NCBI RefSeq assembly: GCF_016653405.1
Contig: NZ_NHSN01000025.1
Coordinates: 124,001-188,000 of the forward strand
Length of the DNA stretch: 64,000 nt
Source of the DNA: Halorhodospira halophila
Lineage (GTDB): Bacteria > Pseudomonadota > Gammaproteobacteria > Nitrococcales > Halorhodospiraceae
Reading direction: 5' to 3'
Shown here: piece by piece, positions 25,646-35,657 of the stretch
How the letters are laid out: each line of letters begins with the position of its first letter
Numbering within the stretch: position 1 is the stretch's first letter
Position numbers and translations under genes: made by a program
The notes under the pieces: generated by a model
Told to the model about the DNA's origin: nothing
The model's database searches: none
The model's input: the letters and a program-made list of their open reading frames with translations, nothing else

Positions 25646-27250
25646 TTGCCGCAACGCCTGATCACCCTCGCCGCACCGGCACTGATGATCGGCGGCGCTG
25701 CCAGCGCACCCACCCTGGCCGGAGGCGAGGCGAGCGAACTGCTCGCAGCCACGCCCGCGACCTACCCCAAGGAGGAGCGAGGCAAGAGCGTAGGGCTCTA
25801 CGTCGGCCACGAGCTGACCGAGGATGGTAGCGTCCTGCTCGGCGGCTACGGCGATGAGCCATCGAGCCACTTCATCGAGGTCATCCCGGCGCAGTCACAT
25901 GAGCCTGGCGCCACGATGGAGGTAGGCATCACAGACCAGGCCGACATCCCCGGCGAGCGCATCGAGATCCCGCAGGCAAGCCAGACGAACAAGTACATTG
26001 CCGTGCGCTACACCTCGTGGGCCGGCTTCCCGCCCCCGCTGGTCAACGGCGGCCTCAACGAGCAAGGGCTGGCGGCACGGGATATCTGGTCGCCGTCCCG
26101 CGAGGAACTCGTCGAGATGACCCCGACGCCCCAGCGCGGCCTCTCCTACAGCGATCATGCGCAGATCGCCATGGAGCGTGCCGAGTCGGCGAGGGGCGCG
26201 ACCGCACTCGTTGGCGAGATGGTCGAGGAGCACGGCCACGCGACCTACGGCGGCAACTCGCACCTGTTCGCCGACGAGGACGAAGGATGGATTCTGATCC
26301 AGCTCGCCGGCGGAGAGGGCCTCTGGGCTGCTAAGCGCCTGGCGCCGGACGAGGTACGGGTTTCTCGTCCCGGCTACATCGGCGAGATACCCGCGGACTT
26401 CCAGGACCACCCGGACTACATGGGTGCCGAGCACCTTATCTCCTTCGCCGAGGAGCAGGGGTGGTACGATCCGGAGCAAGACGGCGCCTTCCATTTCAAT
26501 GAGGTCTATGGCACGGATCGGCAGCCCGAGCAGGACGGCATGCAGATGCGCGCGCCGGCGGTCGCCGAGATGGAGCGCTGGCTTGAGGCGCGTGAGCCGG
26601 TCTCGCTGAGCGACATGAAGGAGGCCGTGCGCTCGCCGAAGATCACCAGCCAGACGGCGGGTTACGGGACGGTCGCCCACCTGCGGGACGACCTCGAGCA
26701 CCACACACTGCAGACCCTCTGGGCGACCGTGGCACCCTCGTCAGCGAGCCCGTTCATGCCGCACTACATTGGCCAGGAAGACGTTCCGGTCGAGTTCAAG
26801 TGGCACCGCTACCTGAGCCAGGACGAGGACGCCCAGTTCCTGCCGCCCGAACTCTTCGAGCAGGAAGCCAGCCGCTACGCCTTCCGGGAGTTCAAGCGCC
26901 TCTTCCACGCCATGGGCGGATCCCTGTGGAATGCCGGCCCGGCCCACGAGAAGCGCTACGAGGCGTTCTACCCGGAGGTCGAGGAGGCGCTGACCGCGTA
27001 TGAGGCGGCGCGGCGAGCCGAGCAAGAACAGGTGCACGCCATGGCCGGGGCTCTGATCGCCTCCGGGGAGCCGGAACTGGCCGAGACATACCTGACCGAG
27101 TACAGCAACACCCAAGCCCTAGATGCGCTCGACCTCGTCAGCACCATGGCCGACAGCATCGAGAAGCGCGGCCGCCTACTCTTCGGCGTCGAGACTTATC
27201 GCAGCGACGAGATCTATGAGGACCTCCTCCCCTACGACGGCTGGGAGTAG
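25646..27250 (+). CDS. Secreted C69 dipeptidase-like protein lacking the catalytic cysteine
   Basis: A 534-residue protein of the peptidase C69 (PepD/DipA) family. A TTG start at 25646 is chosen because GGAGG lies five bases before it and translation from there begins with a signal peptide (MPQRLITLAAPALMIGGAASA), likely cleaved after ASA. Family landmarks are VGHELTEDGSVLLGGYGDEP, GGLNEQGLAARDIW, ATYGGNSHLFADEDEGWILIQLAGGEGLWAAKRL and the WNAGPAHEK region. Known C69 enzymes use an N-terminal-nucleophile Cys just before this start; here Ser48 occupies that place and the whole protein contains no cysteine. It is strongly acidic, as expected of an exported halophile protein. Activity may be altered or lost. 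It is flanked by tRNA-Ser and an amrA remnant. Confidence 0.8.
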   Translation: MPQRLITLAAPALMIGGAASAPTLAGGEASELLAATPATYPKEERGKSVGLYVGHELTEDGSVLLGGYGDEPSSHFIEVIPAQSHEPGATMEVGITDQADIPGERIEIPQASQTNKYIAVRYTSWAGFPPPLVNGGLNEQGLAARDIWSPSREELVEMTPTPQRGLSYSDHAQIAMERAESARGATALVGEMVEEHGHATYGGNSHLFADEDEGWILIQLAGGEGLWAAKRLAPDEVRVSRPGYIGEIPADFQDHPDYMGAEHLISFAEEQGWYDPEQDGAFHFNEVYGTDRQPEQDGMQMRAPAVAEMERWLEAREPVSLSDMKEAVRSPKITSQTAGYGTVAHLRDDLEHHTLQTLWATVAPSSASPFMPHYIGQEDVPVEFKWHRYLSQDEDAQFLPPELFEQEASRYAFREFKRLFHAMGGSLWNAGPAHEKRYEAFYPEVEEALTAYEAARRAEQEQVHAMAGALIASGEPELAETYLTEYSNTQALDALDLVSTMADSIEKRGRLLFGVETYRSDEIYEDLLPYDGWE

Positions 27251-27300
27251 GATCCTTCCTCGGCCTTGAGCGAGAGGTGCGACCACGACGGCCCGGCAAC

Positions 27301-27406
27301 AAAGTCGGCCTGCCGCCGAATCACTGGTCCCCGACGCTTGTATTTCGCCCGCTATAGCTCGCTGAGCTTCACGGATCCGCCGCCGCAGGAGCAAGAGGAG
27401 GCGTGA
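27301..27406 (+). pseudogene. 3' remnant of a second amrA copy
   Basis: Translation gives KVGLPPNHWSPTLVF, then after a one-base shift near 27343-27345 FARYSSLSFTDPPPQEQEEA and a stop. This matches the last 30 residues of the intact AmrA (KAGLPPDYWSRTLQFARYRSVTFTD...) at most positions, with DNA-level similarity starting at the same lysine codon. An extra T in TTTCGCC explains the frameshift. Nothing upstream of the lysine codon resembles amrA, so only the C-terminal tip survives. Confidence 0.8.
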
Positions 27407-27421
27407 GCGCAGCCCGGTCCA

Positions 27422-27470
27422 TTGACGAGGTCGCGACCTCTACCCCAGACTAGACAGATCGTTCTATCTG
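27422..27470 (+). promoter_or_regulatory. Putative promoter/operator of the TetR gene
   Basis: A TTGACG (27422-27427) could be a -35 element. GAGGTCGCGACCTC (27427-27440) is a perfect 14-bp palindrome. Downstream, CAGAT (27455-27459) and ATCTG (27466-27470) form an inverted repeat with a six-base spacer, overlapping TAGA-N8-TCTA (27451-27466). Both repeats lie just before the TetR start, the usual place for an autoregulatory operator. Confidence 0.45.
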
Positions 27471-27484
27471 ATCCGGTGTATCGC

Positions 27485-28051
27485 ATGATCAACAGCAAGC
27501 GCGAAAATCTGCTCGACACGGCCGAGCGGCTTTTTTACTCGGCCGGCTTCCACGCCACGGGTATCGACCGCGTCATCACCCAGGCGGGGGTCGCCCGGAT
27601 GACGCTGTACAACCACTTCCCATCCAAGGAGGCACTGGTGGAGGCGGTGCTCGCCCGCCGCTACGAGCGCTATCTCCAGGATCTGCGCGCTGCCGTCGAC
27701 AACGCGGCGCCGGGTGAGGCCGTCACCGCACTGGCACAACGCCACTGCCGTTGGCTGGAGACCACCCCCGGTCGCGGGTGCATTGTCCTCAAGGCCATCG
27801 CCGAGTACGAGCAGGATCATCCGGTGATCGCCGAGCAGGGTCGCCGGCTCAAGCGCGAGCTCCTCGCCGTCATCGGCGACGCCCTGGAACGCGACCGCTC
27901 GAGAGGCGATCCGAAGCTGGCGGAACGCCTGCTGATGGTGCTTGAGGGGGCCAACGCCCTGGTCCCGGTGCTCGGCGCGGCCGCCGCCACCGAGCACTTG
28001 CAGGGGATTATCCCCGCCGTCCTCGCGACTGCGCAGGGTGCGGAATCATGA
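27485..28051 (+). CDS. TetR/AcrR family transcriptional regulator
   Basis: A 188-residue repressor-type protein. The N-terminal HTH is clear: NLLDTAERLFYSAGFHATGIDRVITQAGVARMTLYNHFPSKEAL (about residues 8-52). The ligand-binding C-terminal half has the all-helical pattern of the family, with RHCRWLETTPGRGCIVLKA in the centre. The ATG at 27485 puts the HTH at the normal place. Its stop overlaps the start of the MFS transporter gene in an ATGA, so it probably controls that transporter together with itself. Confidence 0.92.
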   Translation: MINSKRENLLDTAERLFYSAGFHATGIDRVITQAGVARMTLYNHFPSKEALVEAVLARRYERYLQDLRAAVDNAAPGEAVTALAQRHCRWLETTPGRGCIVLKAIAEYEQDHPVIAEQGRRLKRELLAVIGDALERDRSRGDPKLAERLLMVLEGANALVPVLGAAAATEHLQGIIPAVLATAQGAES

Positions 28052-29250
28052 GGCCCGTGGGTGCTGTCGGCTACGCTGTTCTCGGGGCCGGACTGATCGC
28101 GGTCGCCTTCGGGCTCGCCCGATACGCGTTCGGGCTGTTCGTCCCCGCCATCCGCACAGAGCTGGGGCTCTCGGCAGACGCCGTCGGCGTCATCAGTTCG
28201 ATGGCCTTTGTCAGCTTCTGCTTCGCCAGCCTGATCGCGTCACCTATCGTCGACCGCCTCGGTCCGCGCTACGCGGCCGTGGTCTCCGGTCTTTTTGCGT
28301 TCGGTGGCCTTATGCTGATCAGCCAGGCGGCTGACGCGCTGACGCTCGGCGCCGGCGTCTTCGCCTGTGGCATCTCCACCGGGCTAATGATGCCGGCGCT
28401 GTCCGCCGGTGCGCAGGTGGCCGTGCGGGCCGACCTCCGCGGGCGGGTCAACGCCGTGATGAACGCCGGCACCAGCTTCGGCCTGATCCTGTGCGTCCCC
28501 ACGGTACTACTGCTCAGCGGGGCCTGGCGCCTGGCCTACGGCTCGTTCGCGGCCCTCGCAGCCATGGGCGTCATTGCCGCCCTGTTCCTGATCCCGAAGA
28601 CGGCAAGGGCGCAGCCCGGCGACAACGCTCCGGCCTCCGGGGCCTACGAACCCGGGCGGTGGCTGCCAGTGGTCGGGCTGACCGTGTTCTGCGTCGCGAT
28701 GGGCCTGACCTCGTCCGCCTACTGGATCTTCGCGCCCGACCTGGTCGTGGAAATGGGCGATCTTCCCGAGAGGCTCACCGGGCTGCTTTGGTTGGCCGTC
28801 GGCATCACCGGTCTAGCCGGGGCGTGGGCGAGTGACCTCGGTGACCGGTTTGGCGCCCCCACCACCCAGGCCATGGCGCTGGTCGCCCTCGGCGCTGCCA
28901 CCGGGCTCGTGGCCATCGCCCCGGGCGAGTGGTGGGTCGCGCTGTTCTCGGCCGGCGTCTTCGGTTGGGCGTTCATGACCCTAACCGGACTGTACCTGGT
29001 TACCGGCGTCCGACTGTTGCGTCAACGGCCCTCGCTGGGACCGGTGGTCCCCTTCCTGGCGATCACCGTCGGCCAGGCCCTCGGATCGCCGCTGGTCGGC
29101 TGGGCCATCGCGCAGGCCGGCTACACGGAGGCGTTCGTGGCCTTCGCAACGCTCGCACTCCTCGTGGCGGCGGCCTCGTTCCTCTTCCCGCGCACGGCAC
29201 CGGACGGGGCTGCCGTGGAGGGGCCACCGCCGTCGGCAACCCGAACGTAA
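28048..29250 (+). CDS. MFS transporter (YbfB/YjiJ-like)
   Basis: A 400-residue major facilitator with about 12 membrane segments. The first segment AGLIAVAFGLARYAFGLFVPAIRTELGLS is the characteristic start of the YbfB/YjiJ group, and DRLGPRYAAVVSG is the conserved loop between segments 2 and 3. It starts within the stop codon of the TetR gene. It is probably an exporter of a small toxic compound sensed by that regulator; the substrate cannot be predicted. Confidence 0.88.
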   Translation: MRPVGAVGYAVLGAGLIAVAFGLARYAFGLFVPAIRTELGLSADAVGVISSMAFVSFCFASLIASPIVDRLGPRYAAVVSGLFAFGGLMLISQAADALTLGAGVFACGISTGLMMPALSAGAQVAVRADLRGRVNAVMNAGTSFGLILCVPTVLLLSGAWRLAYGSFAALAAMGVIAALFLIPKTARAQPGDNAPASGAYEPGRWLPVVGLTVFCVAMGLTSSAYWIFAPDLVVEMGDLPERLTGLLWLAVGITGLAGAWASDLGDRFGAPTTQAMALVALGAATGLVAIAPGEWWVALFSAGVFGWAFMTLTGLYLVTGVRLLRQRPSLGPVVPFLAITVGQALGSPLVGWAIAQAGYTEAFVAFATLALLVAAASFLFPRTAPDGAAVEGPPPSATRT

Positions 29251-29272
29251 ACGCGGCACCGGGCGGCGCGGC

Positions 29273-29854
29273 TCAGTCGGCGCCGGGCCGGCCGCCTTTC
29301 ACCCGGCTCCTGCCAGGCGCCTGACAGAACCCCTGGGCCGGCACGTCGAGGGCACTGTTGAACTTGCTCGACATGTTTTGGAAGGCGATCAGACCGGTCA
29401 GCTCCACGAGCCCGTCTTCGTCGAAGTAGGGCCGCAAGGCGTCAACGTGCTCATCCCGAACCCCGGCATCACTGCAGGTCATGGCCTCCGTGTAGGTCAG
29501 CACGGCCCGCTCACGCTCGTCGAAGGCATCGCTTTGCCGCCACTCGGACAGCGCAGTGATCTTCGTCCAGTCAACGCCGCGCCGGTTCAGCGTGCGGGTA
29601 TTGATATCGATGCAGAACGCGCAGTGGTTGATCTGTGACACACGGACGGTAACCAGCGAGCGCAGCGCCGGATCCAGGGGGCTGCGTCTGCGCTCCAGGG
29701 CACCGAAAAGCAGAGCCAAGGCGGCAAAGACCCTGGGCGAGCGCCCCCAAAGCAGCCCCGGCTGGAGGACTTCACCGTATTTGCGGCGCTGGTTCCAGAA
29801 GAACGGGCGCAGGTACCAGGGATAGGCGTTCAGAGGCTTGGGCTCGATGCGCAT
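29273..29854 (-). CDS. Carboxymuconolactone decarboxylase (AhpD-like) family protein
   Basis: About 193 residues, with the AhpD-like core around residues 60-160. The redox motif lies in HCAFCIDINTRTL (CxxC), followed by LTYTEAMTCSD and GLVELTGLIAFQNMSSKFN, all typical of the family. It may act as an alkylhydroperoxidase-like thiol protein, though many members are uncharacterised. GGGGAGGAGTG directly precedes the ATG at 29854, favouring it over one seven codons earlier. It is convergent with the MFS gene, with 22 bases between them. Confidence 0.85.
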   Translation of the reverse strand: MRIEPKPLNAYPWYLRPFFWNQRRKYGEVLQPGLLWGRSPRVFAALALLFGALERRRSPLDPALRSLVTVRVSQINHCAFCIDINTRTLNRRGVDWTKITALSEWRQSDAFDERERAVLTYTEAMTCSDAGVRDEHVDALRPYFDEDGLVELTGLIAFQNMSSKFNSALDVPAQGFCQAPGRSRVKGGRPGAD

Positions 29855-29905
29855 CACTCCTCCCCGTCCGGCCACGCCCTCGGCCGGGATCCCGCCGCAG
29901 CGCCT

Positions 29906-30499
29906 TCACAACTGCTTGATCCAGAACTGCAGGGGCTTATCGGTCTCCGCAGGCTCGTCGACCTGCTTCCAAGGGTAGTAGGCGATCAGCTCCTCGCGGG
30001 GCGTATACCCGAAGTGCCGCCAGACGGGGTCCAGTGGCTGGTAGTCCGCCGGGCGGAGCGGATGGGCCGGATCACGGACCACAGTGCACAGGGTGGCCCA
30101 CTGGTAGTCGCCACAGCTTCGAGCATGGCGCTCCCGGACATCGAAAAAGTGCCGGTAGAACCCCCGGCCGCGATAGGCCGGCAGGAGGATCGACTCGGCC
30201 AGGTAGAACACCTGCCCCGGATCGAAGCCTTCATCGATAAACGGCTTCTGGATCCGCGGGGACTCGTCCGTCAGCGGCATGGCCGTCGACAGCCCGACCA
30301 CCTCGTCGCCATCCACAACCACGGTGGCCAACGCCCACGGGGCGTCGAGGTAAAAGCGCAGGAAGTACCGCTCCTCCTCCATGCTGCCGTCGTAGAGGTA
30401 GGGCCATTCCCGGAAGACCTGCAGCCGCAGCGCGGCGATCTGCTCAAAACGCTGGCCGATCTCCTCGCCCTGAAGGTATTCGATGTGCGGCTCGCTCAT
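29906..30499 (-). CDS. GNAT family N-acetyltransferase
   Basis: A 197-residue protein with a GNAT fold: ALATVVVDGDEVVGLSTAMPL (central strands), and the acetyl-CoA loop LLPAYRGRGFYRHFFDVRERHA (R/Q-x-x-G-x-G/A, about residues 105-125). The C-terminal part, VWRHFGYTPREELIAYYPWKQVDEPAE, recurs in a subgroup with unknown substrates. It lies between the DUF2867 and AhpD-like genes on the same strand, which says little about its target. Confidence 0.82.
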   Translation of the reverse strand: MSEPHIEYLQGEEIGQRFEQIAALRLQVFREWPYLYDGSMEEERYFLRFYLDAPWALATVVVDGDEVVGLSTAMPLTDESPRIQKPFIDEGFDPGQVFYLAESILLPAYRGRGFYRHFFDVRERHARSCGDYQWATLCTVVRDPAHPLRPADYQPLDPVWRHFGYTPREELIAYYPWKQVDEPAETDKPLQFWIKQL

Positions 30500-30576
30500 G
30501 GTCCTCCAGCTCCCGACAATGCGGTTCAGAAGGGATCAGGATCCGGCACGCGCTCGCGGTGTGTCAAAGAAGGGGC

Positions 30577-31071
30577 TCAACCACTCGCCCGCGTCTCCGC
30601 GCGGCGGCAGATGGCGCGGGCCAGCCCCTTGAACAGGATGGCGTGGGCGGGCTCCATGGCGTACCAGTACATGCGCCCGGGCACCCCCCGCGGGGACCAA
30701 TACGCGGTCACCCGCACGCGGGTCTGCTGCTCATGGGGCCGGACGGTGAACTCCAGCACCCCGGTCCCCGGGGCCTTCATGCCGAAGCCCAACGCCAGAC
30801 GCTCCCGCGGCTCCACCACCAGCACCCGCCATGAGTCGATGACATCGCCGGGGCGCAGGTCGGTATGCAGCGGCCGCCCCCGGCTGAGCCCGCGACCGCC
30901 GAGCAGCGCATCCAACGACTCGCGCAGGCTCCACAGCGGGTTCATGTAGTAGTAGCGGTTGGGCCCGCCGATCGACACGCACTGCTCCCAGACCGCCGAC
31001 AGGGGGGCCGTGGTCATCGCGCTCGCCCCGGCACGAAAGGGAAAGCGCGGGTAGTCCAGCGGGTTGGTCAT
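30577..31071 (-). CDS. DUF2867 domain protein
   Basis: A 164-residue protein with the DUF2867 pattern: IGGPNRYYYMNPLWSLRESLDALLGG, LRPGDVIDSWRVLVVEPRERLALGFGMKAPG and a C-terminal WYAMEPAHAILFKGLARAICRRAE. The domain is often found alone or fused behind an SDR-type NAD-binding domain; its role is unknown. AAGGAG precedes the ATG at 31071 by about nine bases. It begins 25 bases after the tolC-like gene and may be the last cistron of that efflux operon. Confidence 0.78.
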   Translation of the reverse strand: MTNPLDYPRFPFRAGASAMTTAPLSAVWEQCVSIGGPNRYYYMNPLWSLRESLDALLGGRGLSRGRPLHTDLRPGDVIDSWRVLVVEPRERLALGFGMKAPGTGVLEFTVRPHEQQTRVRVTAYWSPRGVPGRMYWYAMEPAHAILFKGLARAICRRAETRASG

Positions 31072-31096
31072 GGGCCACGGCTCCTTGGTATCCGCC

Positions 31097-32617
31097 TCAG
31101 TGCGGCGCACCCTCGTCGGTCGCCGCCTGTATGCCGCGACGCTCCAGCAGCGTACCATCCAGCCGGTAGAGTTCGACCAGCGCGGTGCGGTACTCCACCT
31201 GCGCCGCCGCCTCGCTGATCCGACTCTCGAGCAGATCGCGCTGGGCCTGGACCACGGCGAAGGCGGTCGCATCCCCGGCCCGGAAGCGCTCATCTGCTGC
31301 GCGCACCTGCTCCTCGCGGGCACGGCGGGTGGCACGGCTCGCCTCGATCTGGGCGGCCGCCCGCTGCAGCTCCAGATGGGCCGTGCGGACATCGTGGCGC
31401 ACCAAGCGGGCCATATTGCTCAGACTCAGATTGGCCTGGTTGCGCAGGGTCAGCGCCTGGCGGTGCTCCGCCTCAGGGGCGCGATTGGTCAGCGAGCGTC
31501 CCAGGGAAATCCCCACCTGCGCGTCGTAGCTGGACCCGTCCAGGTCCCGGGGCGCACCGCTGAAAGAATCGGCATATCCACTGCTGCCCAACTGGATAAA
31601 CAACTCGAGCTCGGGCAACAAGCCATTCCGCGTCCGGGTAACCTGCAGGTTCTCGCTGCGCAGATCCAGGCGGGCCTGATTGAGTTCCGGGCGCCGCTCC
31701 AGGGCCAGGGCCAGGTGCTCGGCCACCGGATCGGGCTCGACGACCAGGCGCTCGGGGTCGGTCAGGGGCTCGATCTCTCGATCCTCCTGGAGCTGATCCT
31801 CGCTGCCGATCAAGCGCAGCAGCTCCAGCCGCGCCGCCTCGCGGCGGCTGCGCGCATCGATCAGCTCCTGGCGGCGCAGGGCGGCCTCGGACTCCAGCGG
31901 GGCCAGCTCGGTCTCGGCCAGGTCGCCCAGCTCGATCCGCTGCTCGGCCCGCTCCACCTCCTGCTCGGCCAGCTGCAGGGACTCCTCGAAGATGGCGATC
32001 TCGCGGTCGGCGAGCACGAAATCCCAATACGCCGACTCCACGTCCGCCACCAGTTGCTGCGCGAAGCCCTGCAGCTCGTGCTCCGAGCGCAGGGTTTCCA
32101 GCTCCGCCTGGCGCAGGCTGACCAGGTTGACCGCTCGCCCCCGGCCCTGCAGGAGCTGCTGGCTGAGCCGTAGCTGCAGGCCACTGGTATGAAGCTCCTG
32201 CCCGGTTTCACGATCCTCGTCGAAGTCCTGGACCGCCGACAGGCGCCACTCGGCCCCCATAGGCAGACGCTGACTGATGCCGGCCGAGAGCCCGACGTCG
32301 GTGCGATCGGTATCCCGCGCCCGACCCGTCTCAAGGCCGATCTGCTCCAGCTGCCGCCGCCGGTAGTCCCCCTCTAGGAAGACTTCCGGATCGAACGCCC
32401 CCAGCTCGATCTGCTCAAAGGTGCCCGCCACCACCGGGCCGAGGCGCTCGGCCTGGAGCGCCGGATTGTGCTCGACAGCGCTGTAGACCGCCTCCTCCAG
32501 GCTCAGCTCCCACGCCTCGTCGCCGCCGGCCACCACGCGGCCGGCGAGCAGCAGCGCCGAGCCCAGGAGCAGGCCGCCGGTCAGCGGGCGGCGCCAGCCG
32601 CAGTCACACCATCGCAT
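31097..32617 (-). CDS. TolC-family outer membrane efflux protein
   Basis: A 506-residue protein with an N-terminal signal peptide ([18 protein letters not shown]) and two long repeats of alternating helices (about 45-250 and 270-480) rich in Ala, Leu, Glu and Arg. [22 protein letters not shown] and [21 protein letters not shown]-like stretches are the paired TolC signatures. It should form the trimeric outer-membrane channel of the adjacent RND pump. Its start overlaps the pump gene's end by 14 bases. Confidence 0.9.
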   Translation of the reverse strand: MRWCDCGWRRPLTGGLLLGSALLLAGRVVAGGDEAWELSLEEAVYSAVEHNPALQAERLGPVVAGTFEQIELGAFDPEVFLEGDYRRRQLEQIGLETGRARDTDRTDVGLSAGISQRLPMGAEWRLSAVQDFDEDRETGQELHTSGLQLRLSQQLLQGRGRAVNLVSLRQAELETLRSEHELQGFAQQLVADVESAYWDFVLADREIAIFEESLQLAEQEVERAEQRIELGDLAETELAPLESEAALRRQELIDARSRREAARLELLRLIGSEDQLQEDREIEPLTDPERLVVEPDPVAEHLALALERRPELNQARLDLRSENLQVTRTRNGLLPELELFIQLGSSGYADSFSGAPRDLDGSSYDAQVGISLGRSLTNRAPEAEHRQALTLRNQANLSLSNMARLVRHDVRTAHLELQRAAAQIEASRATRRAREEQVRAADERFRAGDATAFAVVQAQRDLLESRISEAAAQVEYRTALVELYRLDGTLLERRGIQAATDEGAPH

Positions 32618-35600
32618 GCCGTCTGCCCTTCGCCGAGTGGAACAGGGTGAAGACCACCGGGATGACCACCAGGGTGATCAGGGTGCCGGTGATCAAACCG
32701 CCGAGCACGGCGCGGGCCATGGGGGCCTGCGCCTCGGCGCCCTCGCCAATGCCCAGTGCCAAGGGCAGCAGGGCCAGGCCGGTGGTCAGCGAGGTCATGA
32801 GCACCGGGCGCAGCCGTCGTCGCCCGGCGATGAGCACCGCCTGACGCGGCGGGGCCCCGCGGACCAGGCTGCGGTTGGCGCGGTCGACGAGCAGGATGCC
32901 GTTGTTCACCACGATCCCGGCGAGCAGGATGATGCCGATGAACGACTGCGCGCTGATGGTGGTGCCGGTGGCCCAGAGCATCCCCACCACGCCGACACCG
33001 GCCAGGGGCACCGTGAACATCACCACCAGGGGATTGCGCAGGGATTCGTAGAGCGAGGCCATGACCATGTAGACTAGGGCCACCGCCAGCAGCAGGGTGA
33101 TGGTCAGTTGCTGCAGCGCCTCGGCCTGCTCCTCGTAGTCGCCACCGATGCGCCAGCCGTAGCCACGCGGCACCGGGACCCCGGCCAGCTCGGCGCGGGC
33201 GTCGGCCACCACCGAACCGAGATCCCGGCCGCTGATGTTGGCCTGCAGCGTGGTCACCCGCTGGCGGTCGCGCCGCTCGATGGTCAGCGGCGACTCGCCC
33301 TCCACCACATTGACCAGGCTGCGCAGAGCCACCGGCTCACCGCTGCGGTTGGGCACGGTGAGATCGAGCAGCTCTTCACGCTCGATCTGCCGGGCATCGG
33401 CCAGGCGCACACGGATCGCCACCTCCTCGCCGGTATCCCGATAGAGCCCGGCGCGGGCACCCGCCACGGCCACCTCGATGGTATTGGCGATGCGGCTGAC
33501 CGAGACGTCCATATCCGCCGCCCGGGCCCGGTCAATGTGCAGCTGTTCCTCCGGCGCCGAGCGGTCCTGACCGGTGCGCACGTCGGTGACCCCCTCCACC
33601 CGGCTGACCCGCTCCTCCATGGCGCCGGCCACGCGGTCCAGGGTCTCGCGCTGGAAGCCGAAGACCTCGATGGTCAGCTCCTCGCCCTCGGCGCCGAAGC
33701 CACCGCGGGTCGGCCGGGTCTGCCGGGCGCGCACGCGCACCTCGGCGCCGGGGGTGGCCTGGAAGGCCTCGCGAAGCTCGTCGGCCACCTCTTCGGTGCT
33801 GCGATCGCGCTCGGTGACCGAGACCAGGGAGAAGTCCAGGCGGCTGGTGTCCCCGCCGCCGGCACGGAAGCCGCCGGTGCCGGAACTGGAGACCCAGTGC
33901 TCGGCCTCGGGCACCATGGCGACGGCCCGCTGCTCGATCCGGCGCATGCGCTCGTCCATGAATGCCAGCGACACCCCCGGCTCCCACTCGAAGCTCATGC
34001 GGATATCGCCCTCGTCGGTGCCGGGCATGAGCTCGGTGCCGAGCCGCGGCACGATAGCCACCGCCAGCACCACCAGCGCCGTGGCCAGGCCCATCACGGC
34101 GCCGCGGCGACTGAGCACACCGCCGAGCAGACGCCGGTAGCCACGCTCCAGTGCTCGGTACCAGGCCACCCGGGCCACCCCTTCGGAGCGCTGGGGCAAT
34201 CGGGCGGCGAGCATCGGCACAACGGTGAAGGCCACAATGAGTGAGCCGAACAGGGCGAAGCCGACCACCCAGGCGAGCTGGGTGAATAGCGCCCCGGCGA
34301 TCCCCTCGAGAAAGACCAGCGGCACGAAGATAGCCAGCGTGGTCAGGGTGCTGGCGGTCACCGCCGGAGCCACCTCCAGGGTGCCGTTGACCGCCGCCTC
34401 ATAAGGGGCCAGGCCGCGCTCGCGGCGGGCCATGATCGACTCCAGCACCACGATGGCGTTGTCGACCATCAGCCCCACGCCGAGCGCAATACCGCCCAGG
34501 GTCATCAGGTTCAGGGTGAAACCGGCAAAGTAGACCAGGGCGAAGGTGGTGACCAGCGACACCGGGATGGCCACCGCGGCCACCATGGCGGCGCGCAGGT
34601 CGCGCAGGAAGATCAGCAGCACCACCAGCGCTAGCACACCGCCGAGCAGGATCGCCCGCCCCAGGTTCTGCATCGAGCGCTCGATATAGACGGCGGTGTC
34701 GCGCACTGGCGTCAGGCTGACCTGGGGCAACTCGTTGCGCAGCTGCTCCAGTTCCGCGCGCACCCGCTCTGCCGTCGCCACGGTGTTGGCGTCGGAGCGA
34801 CCGCGGACCGCCAGGCGGATCCCCGGCTCACCGTCGATGCGGATACGCCGCGTCTCCTCCTCGTGAGTGTCGCGGACCTGCGCCAACTGCCCCAGCCGGA
34901 CCAGCGATCCGTCTTCCCCGCGGGCCACCGGCAACCCCTGCAGCGCGTCGAGGTCGGTCACCCGCCCCGGCACGCGCAGCCCGAGTTCCAGGCGGCCCTC
35001 CGCCCGGCGCCCGGCGGCCACCTCGAAGTCGGCATCCGCAATGGCCTCACGAACATCCTCCAGGGAGAGCTGCGCGGCGCGCAGACGCCCCGGATCCACT
35101 GCAACCTCGATCTCTCGCTCAAGACCGCCCCAGATATCCAGGGCCCCGACCCCGGGCACCCGCTCCAGGCGGTCGCGAATGCGGTCCTCGGCCAGAGAGC
35201 GCAACTCGATGGGATCGAGCTCGGCGGACAAACCGATAACCAGAACGGGACGGTCGGAGAGGTCCAGAAAGCGCAGCCGCGGCCGATCGGCCTCGTCCGG
35301 CAGATCGCGGACGATCCGATCCAGCCGCTCGCGGATGTCGTTGGCCGCGGCCTCCAGATCGGTCCCCCAGGCAAAGGAGAGGCTGACGTCGCCCTGATCC
35401 TCGGCGGAGACCGATTCGATGCGCTCCACCCCGGCCACCGGGGCAACAGCGTTCTCGATGGGCTCGACGATCTGCGACTCCACCTCCTCGGGGCCCGCGC
35501 CCGGGTAGTTGGTGGAGATGCGCAGGGTGGGGTATTCGATCTCCGGCAGCAGGTCCACCGGCAGCCGGTCGAGGGCGTTCAGGCCCAGGGTCACGGCGAT

Positions 35601-35657
35601 CAGCGTGACCATCACGGTAAAGACCGGACGCCGGGCGCAGAAGGCGGCGATCTTCAC
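32604..35657 (-). CDS. RND efflux pump inner-membrane permease
   Basis: A 1017-residue HAE-type transporter with 12 membrane segments and two large periplasmic domains (about 35-330 and 545-850). The N-terminus [17 protein letters not shown] and the TM4 stretch [15 protein letters not shown] are diagnostic; TM4 carries a single Asp, as in MdtB/SwrC-like members, rather than the Asp pair of AcrB. It should export drugs, bile-salt-like or other amphiphiles using the proton gradient. Start and stop overlap its partners (adaptor by ATGA, TolC-like by 14 bases), so all three are coupled. Confidence 0.93.
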   Translation of the reverse strand: MKIAAFCARRPVFTVMVTLIAVTLGLNALDRLPVDLLPEIEYPTLRISTNYPGAGPEEVESQIVEPIENAVAPVAGVERIESVSAEDQGDVSLSFAWGTDLEAAANDIRERLDRIVRDLPDEADRPRLRFLDLSDRPVLVIGLSAELDPIELRSLAEDRIRDRLERVPGVGALDIWGGLEREIEVAVDPGRLRAAQLSLEDVREAIADADFEVAAGRRAEGRLELGLRVPGRVTDLDALQGLPVARGEDGSLVRLGQLAQVRDTHEEETRRIRIDGEPGIRLAVRGRSDANTVATAERVRAELEQLRNELPQVSLTPVRDTAVYIERSMQNLGRAILLGGVLALVVLLIFLRDLRAAMVAAVAIPVSLVTTFALVYFAGFTLNLMTLGGIALGVGLMVDNAIVVLESIMARRERGLAPYEAAVNGTLEVAPAVTASTLTTLAIFVPLVFLEGIAGALFTQLAWVVGFALFGSLIVAFTVVPMLAARLPQRSEGVARVAWYRALERGYRRLLGGVLSRRGAVMGLATALVVLAVAIVPRLGTELMPGTDEGDIRMSFEWEPGVSLAFMDERMRRIEQRAVAMVPEAEHWVSSSGTGGFRAGGGDTSRLDFSLVSVTERDRSTEEVADELREAFQATPGAEVRVRARQTRPTRGGFGAEGEELTIEVFGFQRETLDRVAGAMEERVSRVEGVTDVRTGQDRSAPEEQLHIDRARAADMDVSVSRIANTIEVAVAGARAGLYRDTGEEVAIRVRLADARQIEREELLDLTVPNRSGEPVALRSLVNVVEGESPLTIERRDRQRVTTLQANISGRDLGSVVADARAELAGVPVPRGYGWRIGGDYEEQAEALQQLTITLLLAVALVYMVMASLYESLRNPLVVMFTVPLAGVGVVGMLWATGTTISAQSFIGIILLAGIVVNNGILLVDRANRSLVRGAPPRQAVLIAGRRRLRPVLMTSLTTGLALLPLALGIGEGAEAQAPMARAVLGGLITGTLITLVVIPVVFTLFHSAKGRRHAMV

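Noticed and set aside
25444-27300. Integrative island inserted at tRNA-Ser
   Set aside because: No repeat of the tRNA 3' end was found downstream and no integrase gene is present; the amrA remnant is a better boundary marker.
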